From Pseudomonas helleri (GTDB lineage: Bacteria; Pseudomonadota; Gammaproteobacteria; Pseudomonadales; Pseudomonadaceae): a stretch of 64,000 bases of DNA. Location: positions 156,867 through 220,866 of the forward strand of contig NZ_JYLD01000010.1 in assembly GCF_001043025.1 (NCBI RefSeq), read 5' to 3'. The stretch's first letter is position 1. Every line of letters begins with the position of its first letter. The notes under the pieces were generated by a model. It saw only the letters and a list, made by a program, of their open reading frames with translations. It made no database searches and was not told the origin of the DNA. Positions 1-9,050 of this stretch are shown in pieces. Both the position numbers and the translations under genes were made by a program.

Positions 1-1222
1 TGTCGCGTTCCCACTCGGTCGCGCCATCGTTGTTTTGCTTGCCGCCGCTGTAGGTGTCGATGTTGTTGCCGCGCAGGTACACAGCACCGGCGGTCAGGCC
101 AGGTACGCCAACCTTGGCGAAGTCATACGAGTAGCGTGCTTGCCAGGTACGTTCGCCAGCACGGCCGAACTTCTGGATTTGCGAGTCGGTGATGGTGTAG
201 TTCGACGAACCGTCGCCCTGGTTCAGCCAAGGGAAGTCGCTGCTGCCGTTGCTGACCTGGTAGCCGCCACCGAAGGTGTGGCCTTCAACCGAGTACAGGA
301 ACAAGGCGCTGTACAGGTTGTTGTCGACTTCGCCTTTACCGTTTTTGAGAACGCTGTTGGCGTAGTTACCATTGCTGAAGTACAGCGGGTCGTAACCGTT
401 TTTGCCGTCGTTTTTGCTATTGAAGTAGCGCAGGTCAGACTTCAACACGCCCGGGCCGATTGCCCAGTTGTGGACCAGGCCCAGGAAGTTCTGTTTGTAG
501 AACTTGTCCAGGTTGCCGTAGTAGTACTGAACCAACAGGTCCTTGTTGATTTTGTAGTCACCACCGGCATAGACGAATTTGTTGCTGTTGGCTGTACGAG
601 CGTTCGCACCACCAATGGACATTTGTTCGTTGTTGCTGGAGTTACGGCCTTTAACGTGCTCGATCTGACCGGCGATCAGGGTCAGGTCCTTGATCTCGTT
701 GGAGGTGACCTGGCCACCTTCAAAGGTCTGTGGCAGCAGACGACCATCGTTATAGGAGATGACCGGCAGTTTCGGCATCAGGGTGCCGTAACGCAGTTCG
801 GTCTGGGAGAACTTGGCTTTGGCAGTCACGCCCAGGCTTGAGAAGTCATTAACCGCTTTGCCGTCGGACTTGCTCGGGAACACAGTGCCGCCGTATGAGG
901 TCGAGGTAGCGCCGTTGGTGCCGCCGCCCGAATCAAGACGTACGCCCAGCAGAGCGATAGCGTCCAGACCGAAACCCACAGTACCTGCGGTAAAGCCCGA
1001 GGTGTAATCCACCTGGAAGCCTTGGCCCCACTCTTCGTTCTTGCTTTGCACACCGGCCACTTTGTTTGCGGCAGAGCCCGCCTGAGAATCGCGGTTGTCG
1101 GTGTTGATGTAGAAGTTACGCAGTTTCAGCGTCGCTTTGCTGTCTTCGATGAACCCTTCAGCGCTCGCTTGTTGCGCCAGCAAGCCGAGGGCTACAGCCA
1201 CGGCTACGGTGGACTTCTTCAT
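1..1222 (-). CDS. OprD-family outer-membrane porin (3' end outside window)
   Basis: Substrate-specific beta-barrel porin of the outer membrane, OprD/Occ family. About 407 codons are visible and the gene runs off the left edge, so the last strands are missing. The start is ATG at 1222, preceded by AAAGGAG at good spacing. A signal peptide ends in an 'AQQASA' cleavage site, followed by 'EGFIEDSKATLKLRNFYIN', the typical N-terminus of mature OprD-family porins. Alternating amphipathic strands with Gly/Asn-rich turns continue to the edge. It is divergent from tauA across a 498-base AT-rich gap. The substrate cannot be read from the sequence. Proximity to tau genes is suggestive only, because the two units are divergently transcribed. 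The family call is firm; the subfamily (OprD, OprE, OprQ and so on) is not. Confidence 0.9.
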   Translation of the reverse strand, partial: MKKSTVAVAVALGLLAQQASAEGFIEDSKATLKLRNFYINTDNRDSQAGSAANKVAGVQSKNEEWGQGFQVDYTSGFTAGTVGFGLDAIALLGVRLDSGGGTNGATSTSYGGTVFPSKSDGKAVNDFSSLGVTAKAKFSQTELRYGTLMPKLPVISYNDGRLLPQTFEGGQVTSNEIKDLTLIAGQIEHVKGRNSSNNEQMSIGGANARTANSNKFVYAGGDYKINKDLLVQYYYGNLDKFYKQNFLGLVHNWAIGPGVLKSDLRYFNSKNDGKNGYDPLYFSNGNYANSVLKNGKGEVDNNLYSALFLYSVEGHTFGGGYQVSNGSSDFPWLNQGDGSSNYTITDSQIQKFGRAGERTWQARYSYDFAKVGVPGLTAGAVYLRGNNIDTYSGGKQNNDGATEWERD

Positions 1223-1720
1223 GGTGCTGCTCCTTTGAATTCTAATTTTTGTAGTTCTTTAGCCCGAAATCTGACGTCTCGGTGCTCCAGATGCGCGATT
1301 AGCGCCAGACAGTGACTGCCAAGTCAATCGTAACGTTTGAGGTTTACGACCTTTGTCTAGTCCTCTGCGGTGTGTGCGTAGGTTAAAGACTTTTTTATAA
1401 ACCAAAAAAGAATTATTTCAAGATCCTTCATAACTAATTGGCATATTAAAGGAAATTTCCTACGACCACGCGGGCGGATGCTATCGGCCTTTGGTCTTAT
1501 TTATAAATAGATTTTTATGAAATTTTTAATAAGCGTTCATGTCACGGCGCTGAAGCGATTTTCTGCGTCCGGAAAAACCCGTTAAAGCTCGTGCGCGCGC
1601 ACGTAAAGAAGGATCAATAACTTTATAAGCTAATGCATAAAAGTTATTTATTTACTCATTCTTAGATCATTTAACCTCGCATCCAGCCAATTAACGGCCG
1701 CCAGCCGAGGATTCCCCCAG
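1223..1720. promoter_or_regulatory. AT-rich intergenic region between porin gene and tauA
   Basis: This 498-base gap holds no convincing ORF. It is clearly more AT-rich than its surroundings, with long A/T runs around 1390-1520 and 1615-1660, so it probably carries the divergent promoters of the porin gene and the tau operon. I could not assign a specific operator. CysB control of tau genes is known in other bacteria but was not demonstrated here. Confidence 0.5.
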
Positions 1721-2701
1721 ATGAAACTGAACACCCCCCTACGCCTTTTGGCTGCACTCTCTCTGGCCGGTGCCAGTTTCTTTGCGCAAGCCGCCAACGA
1801 CGTAACCGTGGCTTACCAAACCACCGTTGACCCGGCCAAAGTGGCCCAGGCTGACGGCGCTTACGAAAAAGCCACCGACGCCAAAATCAACTGGCGCAAA
1901 TTTGATAACGGTGCCGACATCATTGCCGCCATCGCCTCGGGCGACGTGCAGATCGGCTACCTGGGGTCGAGCCCGCTGACCGCCGCCATCACCCGCGGTG
2001 TTCCGGTTGAAACCTTTTTGGTCGCCACCCAGATCGGCGGCGCTGAAGCCCTGGTAGCCCGCAACGGCTCCGGCATCAACAGCCCACAAGACCTGGTAGG
2101 CAAAAAAGTCGCCGTGCCGTTTGTATCGACCGGCCACTACAGCCTGCTGGCAGCGCTGAAACACTGGAACATCGACCCGTCGAAAGTGACCATCCTGAAC
2201 CTCGCACCACCGGCCATTATCGCGGCCTGGAAGCGCGGTGATATCGACGCCACTTACGTGTGGGACCCGGCACTGGGCGTGGCCAAAGACAGCGGCAAAG
2301 TGCTGATCACCTCTGGCGAACTGGGCAAGCTCGGTGCTCCCACATTTGATGCCTGGATTGTGCGCAAGGACTACGCGGCCAAGCACCCGGAAATCGTCAA
2401 GGAATTCGCCAAAGTCACCCTGGATGCCTACGCCGACTACAACAAGGACCCTAAAACCTGGGTTGCCAACCCAAGCAACGTCGACAAGGTTGTGAAACTT
2501 TCCGGCGCCAAGGCTGCTGACATTCCTGGCCTGCTGGAAGGCAACGTTTACCCGGTAGCGGCTGAACAAAAAGTGCTGCTGGGTGCACCGACCACCAAAG
2601 CCCTGACTGACACCGCCGCCTTCCTGAAAGAGCAAGGCAAGGTCGACGCTGTGCTGCCGGATTACGCACCGTCAGTGACCGCCCAGTTCGTCACTCAATA
2701 A
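1721..2701 (+). CDS. tauA: taurine ABC transporter substrate-binding protein TauA
   Basis: Periplasmic binding protein that captures taurine and related sulfonates for the TauBC transporter. The 326-residue product begins with a signal peptide of about 24 residues (cleavage after 'FFAQA'). The mature part shows the NMT1/TauA-type fold: 'TVAYQTTVDP' near the start, 'GDVQIGYLGSSPLTAAITRG' with the ligand-pocket serines, and 'AWKRGDIDATYVWDPALG' in lobe 2. It is the first gene of tauABCD, and 27 bases separate it from tauB. Neighbouring TauB, TauC and TauD make the assignment specific for sulfonates rather than nitrate or thiamine precursors. The operon is probably induced by sulfate starvation, as in other proteobacteria; this is inferred, not seen. 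Confidence 0.95.
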   Translation: MKLNTPLRLLAALSLAGASFFAQAANDVTVAYQTTVDPAKVAQADGAYEKATDAKINWRKFDNGADIIAAIASGDVQIGYLGSSPLTAAITRGVPVETFLVATQIGGAEALVARNGSGINSPQDLVGKKVAVPFVSTGHYSLLAALKHWNIDPSKVTILNLAPPAIIAAWKRGDIDATYVWDPALGVAKDSGKVLITSGELGKLGAPTFDAWIVRKDYAAKHPEIVKEFAKVTLDAYADYNKDPKTWVANPSNVDKVVKLSGAKAADIPGLLEGNVYPVAAEQKVLLGAPTTKALTDTAAFLKEQGKVDAVLPDYAPSVTAQFVTQ

Positions 2702-2728
2702 CCTACGCCAACTGAGGAATCGACCGTC

Positions 2729-3523
2729 ATGGCCTTGTTATCACTGGAGCGCATCAGCGCACAGTACCCAGGCGCAGCTGAGCCGGTGCTGTCGGATATT
2801 TCCGTCAATCTCGGACCTCAGCAGTTGCTGGTCGCACTTGGCCCTTCGGGCAGCGGGAAAACCTCGCTGCTCAACCTGATTGCCGGTTTTGTTGAACCTA
2901 GCGCCGGGCGCATCACTCTGGATGGCGCCCCGGTCAAAGGCCCGAGCGCCGAACGCGGCGTGGTGTTTCAAGACGACGTTTTGCTGCCCTGGCAAGACGT
3001 GTTGACCAACGTGGCTTTCGGCCTGGAACTGGCCGGCGTTGCGCGCAACAAACGCGAAGCGCGTGCCCGTGAAATGCTTGCGCTGGTGGATTTGTCGGGC
3101 TTTGAAAAGCGCCGTGTGTGGGAGCTGTCGGGCGGTCAACGCCAGCGCGTGGGCCTGGCCCGTGCCTTGGCGGCCGACCCGCGTGTGCTGCTGATGGACG
3201 AACCCTTCGGCGCCCTCGATGCGTTCACCCGTGAACAGATGCAAGAGCTGTTGCTGCAAGTGTGCAAACGCACCGACAAACCCGTGTTCCTGATTACCCA
3301 CGACATTGAAGAGGCCGTGTTTTTGGCCACGGATCTGATTCTGTTGGCGCCCAACCCTGGCCGTATCGTTGAGCGCCTGACCCTGGATTTCGGTCAGCGT
3401 TATAACGCTGGCGAGTCCGCTCGCTCGATCAAGTCCGACCCCCGCTTTATCGAAACCCGTGAACACGTACTTGAGCACGTGTTTTCACAACGTGGTGCCG
3501 CCCAGCGGCAGGAGCGCGCATGA
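2729..3523 (+). CDS. tauB: taurine ABC transporter ATP-binding protein TauB
   Basis: Cytoplasmic ATPase that powers sulfonate import. The 264-residue protein has Walker A 'GPSGSGKTS' at about residues 38-46, the ABC signature 'LSGGQRQRVGLARAL' from about 133, Walker B 'VLLMDEPFGALD' from about 153, and the switch histidine in 'LITHDIEEAV'. Length and motif spacing match the nitrate/sulfonate/taurine importer ATPases. The stop codon overlaps the start of tauC by four bases (ATGA), so the two are probably translationally coupled. Confidence 0.95.
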   Translation: MALLSLERISAQYPGAAEPVLSDISVNLGPQQLLVALGPSGSGKTSLLNLIAGFVEPSAGRITLDGAPVKGPSAERGVVFQDDVLLPWQDVLTNVAFGLELAGVARNKREARAREMLALVDLSGFEKRRVWELSGGQRQRVGLARALAADPRVLLMDEPFGALDAFTREQMQELLLQVCKRTDKPVFLITHDIEEAVFLATDLILLAPNPGRIVERLTLDFGQRYNAGESARSIKSDPRFIETREHVLEHVFSQRGAAQRQERA

Positions 3524-4353
3524 GCAGTTATGAAGTCGCCGCAGCCCCCGTTGCTGCACCTCACGCGCCGCGCCCGGCAAAGCGCAGCCTGAGCACACGC
3601 TGGATCAGCGTGCTGACCCTCGCCACGTTGATCCTTGCCTGGTGGGGCGTAACCGCCGCCGGCTTGATTGAACCGCTGTTTTTACCGCCACCGTCTGCCG
3701 TGCTGGAAAAAGGCTGGTTGCTGGCGACCAAAGGCTACATGGATTCCACCCTGTGGCAGCACTTGAGCGCGAGCCTGAGCCGTATCGGTCTGGGGCTTGG
3801 CTTTGCGATTTTGACGGCCGTGCCGGTGGGCATTGCTATTGGCCATAACCGCATTGCGCGGGGCATTTTCGACCCGCTGATCGAGTTCTACCGCCCGATC
3901 CCGCCGCTGGCTTACTTGCCGCTGATCGTGATCTGGTGCGGCATTGGCGAACTGTCGAAAGTGCTGCTGATTTATCTGGCGATTTTTGCCCCGATTGCGA
4001 TTGCGACCGCCACTGGTGTGCGCACCGTCGACCCGGCCAAGATCCGCGCCGCACAGTCGTTGGGCGCCACGCGCTGGCAGTTGATCCGCCATGTAATTAT
4101 GCCGAGCGCCTTGCCGGATATTTTGACCGGTATCCGCATTGGCCTCGGGGTCGGCTGGTCGACGTTGGTTGCAGCAGAGCTGATCGCCGCCACCAGCGGC
4201 CTGGGTTTTATGGTGCAGTCTGCCGCACAGTTTTTAGTCACCGACGTGGTGGTGCTGGGCATTCTGGTGATCGCCATCATCGCCTTCGCCATGGAAATGG
4301 GCCTGCGCGCCCTGCAACGCAAACTGGTGCCGTGGCACGGCCAGGTTCACTAA
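3520..4353 (+). CDS. tauC: taurine ABC transporter permease TauC
   Basis: Inner-membrane permease of the sulfonate importer, 277 residues. After a Pro/Ala-rich cytoplasmic N-terminus of about 25 residues come about six hydrophobic segments. The cytoplasmic EAA-type loop that contacts the ATPase is recognisable as 'AAQSLGATRWQLIRHVIMPS'. It overlaps tauB by four bases at its start and is followed 55 bases later by tauD. Family membership (BPD_transp_1, SsuC/TauC group) is clear; the name rests on the tauABCD context. Confidence 0.95.
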   Translation: MSSYEVAAAPVAAPHAPRPAKRSLSTRWISVLTLATLILAWWGVTAAGLIEPLFLPPPSAVLEKGWLLATKGYMDSTLWQHLSASLSRIGLGLGFAILTAVPVGIAIGHNRIARGIFDPLIEFYRPIPPLAYLPLIVIWCGIGELSKVLLIYLAIFAPIAIATATGVRTVDPAKIRAAQSLGATRWQLIRHVIMPSALPDILTGIRIGLGVGWSTLVAAELIAATSGLGFMVQSAAQFLVTDVVVLGILVIAIIAFAMEMGLRALQRKLVPWHGQVH

Positions 4354-4408
4354 TTACACCGAATATCACACGACGCCGACCCATCGGCGCGCTGCTAGCG
4401 AGACGACC

Positions 4409-5242
4409 ATGAGCCTGACCATTACCCCCATTAGCTCTGCCCTTGGCGCCGAGATTGACGGCGTTGACCTGACCCGGCCACTGAGCCTGGAACAGCGCGA
4501 TGCCATCGAGCAGGCGCTGCTTCAGCACCAGGTGATTTTCTTCAAGAACCAGGTCATCACCCCGCAACAGCAAGCGCGTTTTGCCGCCAACTTTGGTGAC
4601 CTGCACATTCACCCGATTTACCCCAACGTACCGGAGCAGCCTGAAGTGCTGGTGCTGGACACGGCCGTGACCGACGTACGCGACAACGCGGTGTGGCACA
4701 CCGACGTGACCTTTTTGCCAACCCCAGCACTGGGCGCGGTTTTGAGCGCCAAGCAGTTGCCGGCCTTCGGTGGCGATACCCTGTGGGCCAGCGGCATCGC
4801 GGCCTTTGAGGGCTTGTCCAAACCGCTGCAAGTGCTGCTGGACGGCCTGACCGCCACCCACGACTTCACCAAATCGTTCCCGCTGGAGCGTTTTGGCTCG
4901 ACCCCCGAAGACCTCGCGCGCTGGGAACAGACCCGCAAAAACAACCCGCCGCTGTCCCACCCGGTGGTGCGCACGCACCCGGTGAGCGGGCGTAAATCGT
5001 TGTTCGTCAACGAAGGCTTCACCACCAAAATCAATGAACTGTCAGAGGCCGAAAGCGACGCGATTTTGAAGTTGCTGTTTGCCCACGCCACCCGCCCTGA
5101 ATACACCATCCGCTGGCGCTGGCAAGAAAACGACGTGGCCTTCTGGGACAACCGCGTCACCCAGCATTACGCCGTGGACGACTACCGCCCCAACCGTCGC
5201 GTGATGCACCGCGCGACCATTTTGGGTGATGCGCCGTTCTAA
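4409..5242 (+). CDS. tauD: taurine dioxygenase TauD
   Basis: Fe(II)/2-oxoglutarate-dependent dioxygenase that hydroxylates taurine, giving sulfite and aminoacetaldehyde so that the sulfur can be assimilated. The 277-residue length is normal for TauD. The iron-binding facial triad is visible: 'VWHTDVTF' gives the His-X-Asp and 'NRVTQHYAVDDY' the distal His, followed by the 2-oxoglutarate-binding Arg in 'RPNRRVMHR'. It is the last gene of the tau operon. Its stop codon overlaps by four bases the stop of the convergent RHS gene, leaving no room for a separate terminator between them. Confidence 0.95.
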   Translation: MSLTITPISSALGAEIDGVDLTRPLSLEQRDAIEQALLQHQVIFFKNQVITPQQQARFAANFGDLHIHPIYPNVPEQPEVLVLDTAVTDVRDNAVWHTDVTFLPTPALGAVLSAKQLPAFGGDTLWASGIAAFEGLSKPLQVLLDGLTATHDFTKSFPLERFGSTPEDLARWEQTRKNNPPLSHPVVRTHPVSGRKSLFVNEGFTTKINELSEAESDAILKLLFAHATRPEYTIRWRWQENDVAFWDNRVTQHYAVDDYRPNRRVMHRATILGDAPF

Positions 5243-8145
5243 CGCCCCCTGCGGGCGCCAGGGTCAGTCATGAAAGGCAGCGTCTTTCGTCTTTGCGCAG
5301 AGACCGATGTTTCGCGCAAGACGAAATGCGTGGCCGCGGGCGCATACGCTCTGATCGCCAGGTTTGATACGCCTGCGTGCTCAATCGTGAATGCCGTCTC
5401 AAGCGGGTAAATGCGCTCAGCTTCATTGACCGGCGAAAAGAGTTTGACTGCACTGCTGCCCATCACCGTCAGCATGACCTCATTGAACGTACCTGGCCGA
5501 GTGTCATAGGCCCCGCTGGCAAAGCTTTTGGCAACACTGCGCTTGTCACTGACCGACATAAACTGCTCGGTACGCACTACGTCGCCTTTGCCGGCATGGG
5601 CAGTTAACGCCTTTAAGCCCACATCGGAAACACGATGCCCGCGATAGGTGGTGGTTTGGCCGCCGGGATTTGTTCTGACATGAAAATCCAGTAATTCAAC
5701 CGCTTCGGTCCTGCTGATGCTCAACGCCATTTTAATGTCGGCCAGCGAGGATTCCGTTTGAGCCCTGTCTTCGGGCAGCATCCTTGAATAGGTCTCTACG
5801 ATGCTAGGGCCCGTCCACTCTCCGGGATCAGTGTGCATGGATTCGTTGATCTTGAACCGGGCTGGCTCATTAAAATAGTTGGCCGAGGCAATATAGGCTT
5901 CGGTCAAGCCGATGAAAATATTCGCCGGGTACGGCGCCTCGATGCTCACTGACTGGTTGTAACTGCTCATCTCGTCGTAACTGTATCCAGCAGCTCTCAC
6001 GGCACGCACGGCAACGTCCATGGGGGTATTTCGATGTTGGGCAGTCAAGGTGTACCGATGGTCAAAGAAATTCAAAGGGGACGGGTAAATATGCGGGTGG
6101 TTCACTCGCAAAAACGTGTCCAGGGCCTGGATGCGCAGGGGTCGGGTATCCGGATTGCCGCCATTAAGGCCCCACTGGTCTTTAAACGTGATGGGGTTGT
6201 TACTCACCATCGCGAACAGGTTCAAGCCATCAACCTCACCGACCGGGTCTGCGCTGACCCAACGCTGAAGCCACGGCGCGTAGTACCTGAAGCCAAAGTA
6301 GTAGAGCCCGCTCGCATCGCGCTCCTTGCCCGAATAACGGGTGATTTTGTACTCCCCCTGCAAGGCACTCCTGGCCGCCCACCACGCCGTACCACCGAAC
6401 GGGTAATAGCTTTCCTGAGTGATTAACCCGGCCTTGCCATCAAGCTCCAGAAGGCTACTGCCCAGATGATCTGACAGACTAAAACGCAGGCTGTTATCGG
6501 GCATGTCCTGCGGGCGCCCTACGTCCCACTGCAAGACCTTGATATCGCTGTTGCCTGCTTGCACTTTGATGACGTTGAGGTACTCCCCCGTGGCGCTGTC
6601 GCGGCGAATTTCCAGGCCGGGCAAGTACAGCACCTCCACTGTATGTGTCAGGCCCTGAGTGCGGGTGGTACGTACTTTTCGGGTGCGCTGCCCAAGGCCG
6701 TCATAGGCATACATTTCATCGTCACTGCTGCCGTTGTCCCGGGTCACCAGCGTCACGGCTTGCAGGTTATTGTTCACATTCCATTGCAGGGTCTGGCCGC
6801 GCACTAACGCCAGCTGGTTGCCGTTTAAATCAAAATCACGGCCTAACCCCGGTGGTAACGCTGGGGTGTCCGTGCTTTTCAATACAGCATGGTTGCTGGA
6901 TTGGGCTATCAACATCGAACGGGTGTAACCATGACCTGTGCTGACTTGGTGTTTTAACTCTGCAAGATTGCCGCCCTCATCGTAGGTATAGGTCTGGGTG
7001 TAATTGCGCCACACACTGTTATCGGTCGCGCCGAACCGAACCAGCCTTGGAATGTTCGAGGTTGAAGTGTTGTGCGCATTTTCCCGACCCGTGGCACTGA
7101 TCAGCTGGTACAGCGAGTCATACAGATAGGTGCTGACAGCATTGATTTGTGCATTGTTCGACCACTGCGTGGGTTGGGCCGTATCGCTGACCCGCAGCAC
7201 ATTCCCCACGTGGTCATAGTCGTAGGTCAAATCCTGCAACGGGGTATTTTTCTCGCCTGAACGATAGGTCGTCAGACGTTTCAAACGGCCATCCAGGGGG
7301 GAATACTGCATCGTGGTCAGGACATTGTTGCCTGAGCGCTCGGACTCCAGTTGCCCCCTTGCATTGACCACGCGCTGGTCAACCAACACTTGCTGACTGC
7401 CGCCCTTGAGCGTCAAGGCATGTTGCTGCAATTGCCCATCGACTGCGTACTGGGTGTGTTGCAAATTGCCCTTGGCGTCGGTGTGTTCGACGACCTCTGC
7501 GAAGGCGTTGTAGCGCCAGGTGGTGCTGTAGCGCGGCGAGTCTGCTTTTAGATCATGCTCTGTCAGTGACGGGTAGAACATCCGCTGCTCGCTCAACAAT
7601 TGGCCCTGCAACGAATACGTTTCGTACAGCAATGCCCCTGAAGGGTCATCATGACGAATGAGTCGACCACTGCGGTTGACTTGGCGATTGGACGCATCGC
7701 TGGCGCCGTAGGTAAAGCACTCGACATGTCGGGCCGTGGCCTCGTGCGCAGCCTGCTCGAACACATTCGTGGGCCTGAGCAACGCGTCAAAATCATAGCG
7801 TTGCTCAGCACCGCGAGAGTCCCAGCGGGCAACCACTTGCCCGGCCACGCCTCGCAATAACACACGCGCTCCCGCGTCGACACTCTGCGTGCGCAAGGCC
7901 TGGCCCGTCAGGCTGTAATGGGTTCGTTGATTGGGGTGCGTTTGTGGATGATCAAGGCGCAGGGCATACAAGCGCGGGTCCCATTGTGTTTCCAGCAAGC
8001 CCGTCGCCCCGTAAGTGTGTCGGCGGATGCGAGCCTGCGGCGCAGTAGCGGCTGACGCTCGGTGATAAGCCACACTGCGCAGCACCAGACCACGGGGGTC
8101 CATTGCCGCAAGCGTTGGCGTGTGCCGGTGTAGAAGGCTGGGCAT
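5239..8145 (-). CDS. TccC-type RHS/YD-repeat toxin with ADP-ribosyltransferase-like tip
   Basis: The 968-residue product resembles the TcC component of insecticidal Tc toxins. Its N-terminus 'LLHRHTPTLAAMDPRGLVLR' has the TccC pattern 'HTPT...D.RGL..R'. YD repeats follow, then the core 'RYSGKERDASGLYYFGFRYY' and 'DPVGEVDGLNLFAMVSNNP', which ends near residue 660. The remaining ~310 residues are the hypervariable tip. They show an R-S-E ADP-ribosyltransferase signature: Arg835 in 'TTYRGHRVS', Ser864-Val-Ser866 in 'EQFMSVSDKRS', and Glu908-Ala-Glu910 before 'RIYPLETAFTI'. ATG at 8145 is chosen because AAGGA precedes it and it matches the family start; an upstream in-frame ATG at 8262 has neither. 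There is no PAAR domain, no TcA/TcB neighbour and no room for a downstream immunity gene. The RHS call is sure. The ART call is strong by motif but untested. Confidence 0.88.
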   Translation of the reverse strand: MPSLLHRHTPTLAAMDPRGLVLRSVAYHRASAATAPQARIRRHTYGATGLLETQWDPRLYALRLDHPQTHPNQRTHYSLTGQALRTQSVDAGARVLLRGVAGQVVARWDSRGAEQRYDFDALLRPTNVFEQAAHEATARHVECFTYGASDASNRQVNRSGRLIRHDDPSGALLYETYSLQGQLLSEQRMFYPSLTEHDLKADSPRYSTTWRYNAFAEVVEHTDAKGNLQHTQYAVDGQLQQHALTLKGGSQQVLVDQRVVNARGQLESERSGNNVLTTMQYSPLDGRLKRLTTYRSGEKNTPLQDLTYDYDHVGNVLRVSDTAQPTQWSNNAQINAVSTYLYDSLYQLISATGRENAHNTSTSNIPRLVRFGATDNSVWRNYTQTYTYDEGGNLAELKHQVSTGHGYTRSMLIAQSSNHAVLKSTDTPALPPGLGRDFDLNGNQLALVRGQTLQWNVNNNLQAVTLVTRDNGSSDDEMYAYDGLGQRTRKVRTTRTQGLTHTVEVLYLPGLEIRRDSATGEYLNVIKVQAGNSDIKVLQWDVGRPQDMPDNSLRFSLSDHLGSSLLELDGKAGLITQESYYPFGGTAWWAARSALQGEYKITRYSGKERDASGLYYFGFRYYAPWLQRWVSADPVGEVDGLNLFAMVSNNPITFKDQWGLNGGNPDTRPLRIQALDTFLRVNHPHIYPSPLNFFDHRYTLTAQHRNTPMDVAVRAVRAAGYSYDEMSSYNQSVSIEAPYPANIFIGLTEAYIASANYFNEPARFKINESMHTDPGEWTGPSIVETYSRMLPEDRAQTESSLADIKMALSISRTEAVELLDFHVRTNPGGQTTTYRGHRVSDVGLKALTAHAGKGDVVRTEQFMSVSDKRSVAKSFASGAYDTRPGTFNEVMLTVMGSSAVKLFSPVNEAERIYPLETAFTIEHAGVSNLAIRAYAPAATHFVLRETSVSAQRRKTLPFMTDPGARRGR

Positions 8146-8254
8146 GACAATATCCTTAAAGGAGAAATGGCCATGCGAACGTACAAACTCGGCTGAGTGG
8201 GCGGGTGGTAAATAATACTGTGGTTGTGTGTGAATGAGTGGGGGGAGCTCTTTG

Positions 8255-8288
8255 TCCCTCACCCCAGCCCTCTCCCGAGGGAGAGGGA
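8255..8288. repeat. intergenic 'CCCTCACCC...CTCTCCC' palindromic repeat
   Basis: A short imperfect palindrome (CCCTCTCCC / GGGAGAGGG core) lies between the RHS gene and the TetR gene. Related copies occur at 31565, 31720 (inverted) and 63714 in this window, so it is a dispersed intergenic repeat. It could form a hairpin in RNA read from either strand. Confidence 0.6.
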
Positions 8289-8291
8289 GCT

Positions 8292-8936
8292 TTACGGTTG
8301 TCGTTTTGGCAAAAACGGCGGCAGGTATAACCCCAAATACGCATCCACCACGCGCAGGCCTTCTTCGGCCATGCGCGGGGTGATGCTGTCGTGCAACTGG
8401 ATAGAGCGCGCATACACCCGATCACCCAGCTCCATTGCCAAGGCAAAGACGTCGACGTCTTGCGGCAGTACCGGCAATTCAAAATGGCGCATAAACAACG
8501 CGTGCAGCAGTTGCCCCAGTTCCAGGTCGTGCTGACGGTCTGCCCGGGTGACTTCGGTAAGGCCATGCTGCGCCAGGATCAGTTGCCGGGCCGCTGCATC
8601 TTCGCTGTAGATAGTCATCATGCGCTGCTCGACCACCCGTGACAGATCACGCCAGGTCGTCAATGCGCCGTGGTCGATGGGCGCTTGCAGGCAGGCGCGG
8701 AAAGCACCGTGCACATCCTCGGTGAGTGCTTCGAGCAAGGCCGGCACGCTGGCGAAAAAGTGATACACCGATGACGGCGGGATGCCCGCATGCTCGGCCA
8801 CGCTGTAAATCGACAGGCTGGCGACGCCCTGTATCGCCAGCAAGGTCCGGGCGGCGGCAAGGATCGAATCAATTCGGCCCTGGCTGCGTGCGCGAGGTTT
8901 GCGAGGGGTGGCTCGTGGTGTGGCGAGGCGCGTCAT
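8292..8936 (-). CDS. TetR-family transcriptional regulator
   Basis: A 214-residue one-component repressor. The N-terminal helix-turn-helix is visible at about residues 20-65 ('ILAAARTLLAIQGVASLSIY' followed by 'SVAEHAGIPPSSVYHFFASV'), and the C-terminal ligand domain is variable. ATG at 8936 is preferred because CAGGAG precedes it; an in-frame upstream ATG at 8990 lacks an equally good site. It lies between the RHS gene and spuI, all on the minus strand, but a strong terminator at 8996-9034 separates it from spuI. The target is unknown; polyamine genes or the RHS gene are guesses from position only. Confidence 0.85.
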   Translation of the reverse strand: MTRLATPRATPRKPRARSQGRIDSILAAARTLLAIQGVASLSIYSVAEHAGIPPSSVYHFFASVPALLEALTEDVHGAFRACLQAPIDHGALTTWRDLSRVVEQRMMTIYSEDAAARQLILAQHGLTEVTRADRQHDLELGQLLHALFMRHFELPVLPQDVDVFALAMELGDRVYARSIQLHDSITPRMAEEGLRVVDAYLGLYLPPFLPKRQP

Positions 8937-8995
8937 GGGTGTCTCCTGCGGGGCTGCAGGCATTGTACGAGCCGGGTCAACCGATTGCACAGCGC

Positions 8996-9034
8996 AAAAA
9001 AAACGCCACGGGCAGTAAAGCCCGTGGCGTTTCT
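8996..9034 (-). terminator. rho-independent terminator of spuI
   Basis: A perfect 13-bp inverted repeat (AAACGCCACGGGC / GCCCGTGGCGTTT, 9001-9013 with 9020-9032) with a six-base loop is followed on the minus strand by a run of T. It sits 17 bases past the spuI stop codon. Confidence 0.9.
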
Positions 9035-9050
9035 TGAGTACTGCAATCGC

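Noticed and set aside
826..1315. Short ORFs on the plus strand over the porin gene start
   Set aside because: They overlap a convincing porin coding sequence with signal peptide and Shine-Dalgarno site on the other strand and show no recognisable protein features.
8146..8262. N-terminal extension of the ART-tipped RHS protein
   Set aside because: The 39 extra residues have no RHS/TccC similarity, and the AAGGA site lies just before ATG 8145.
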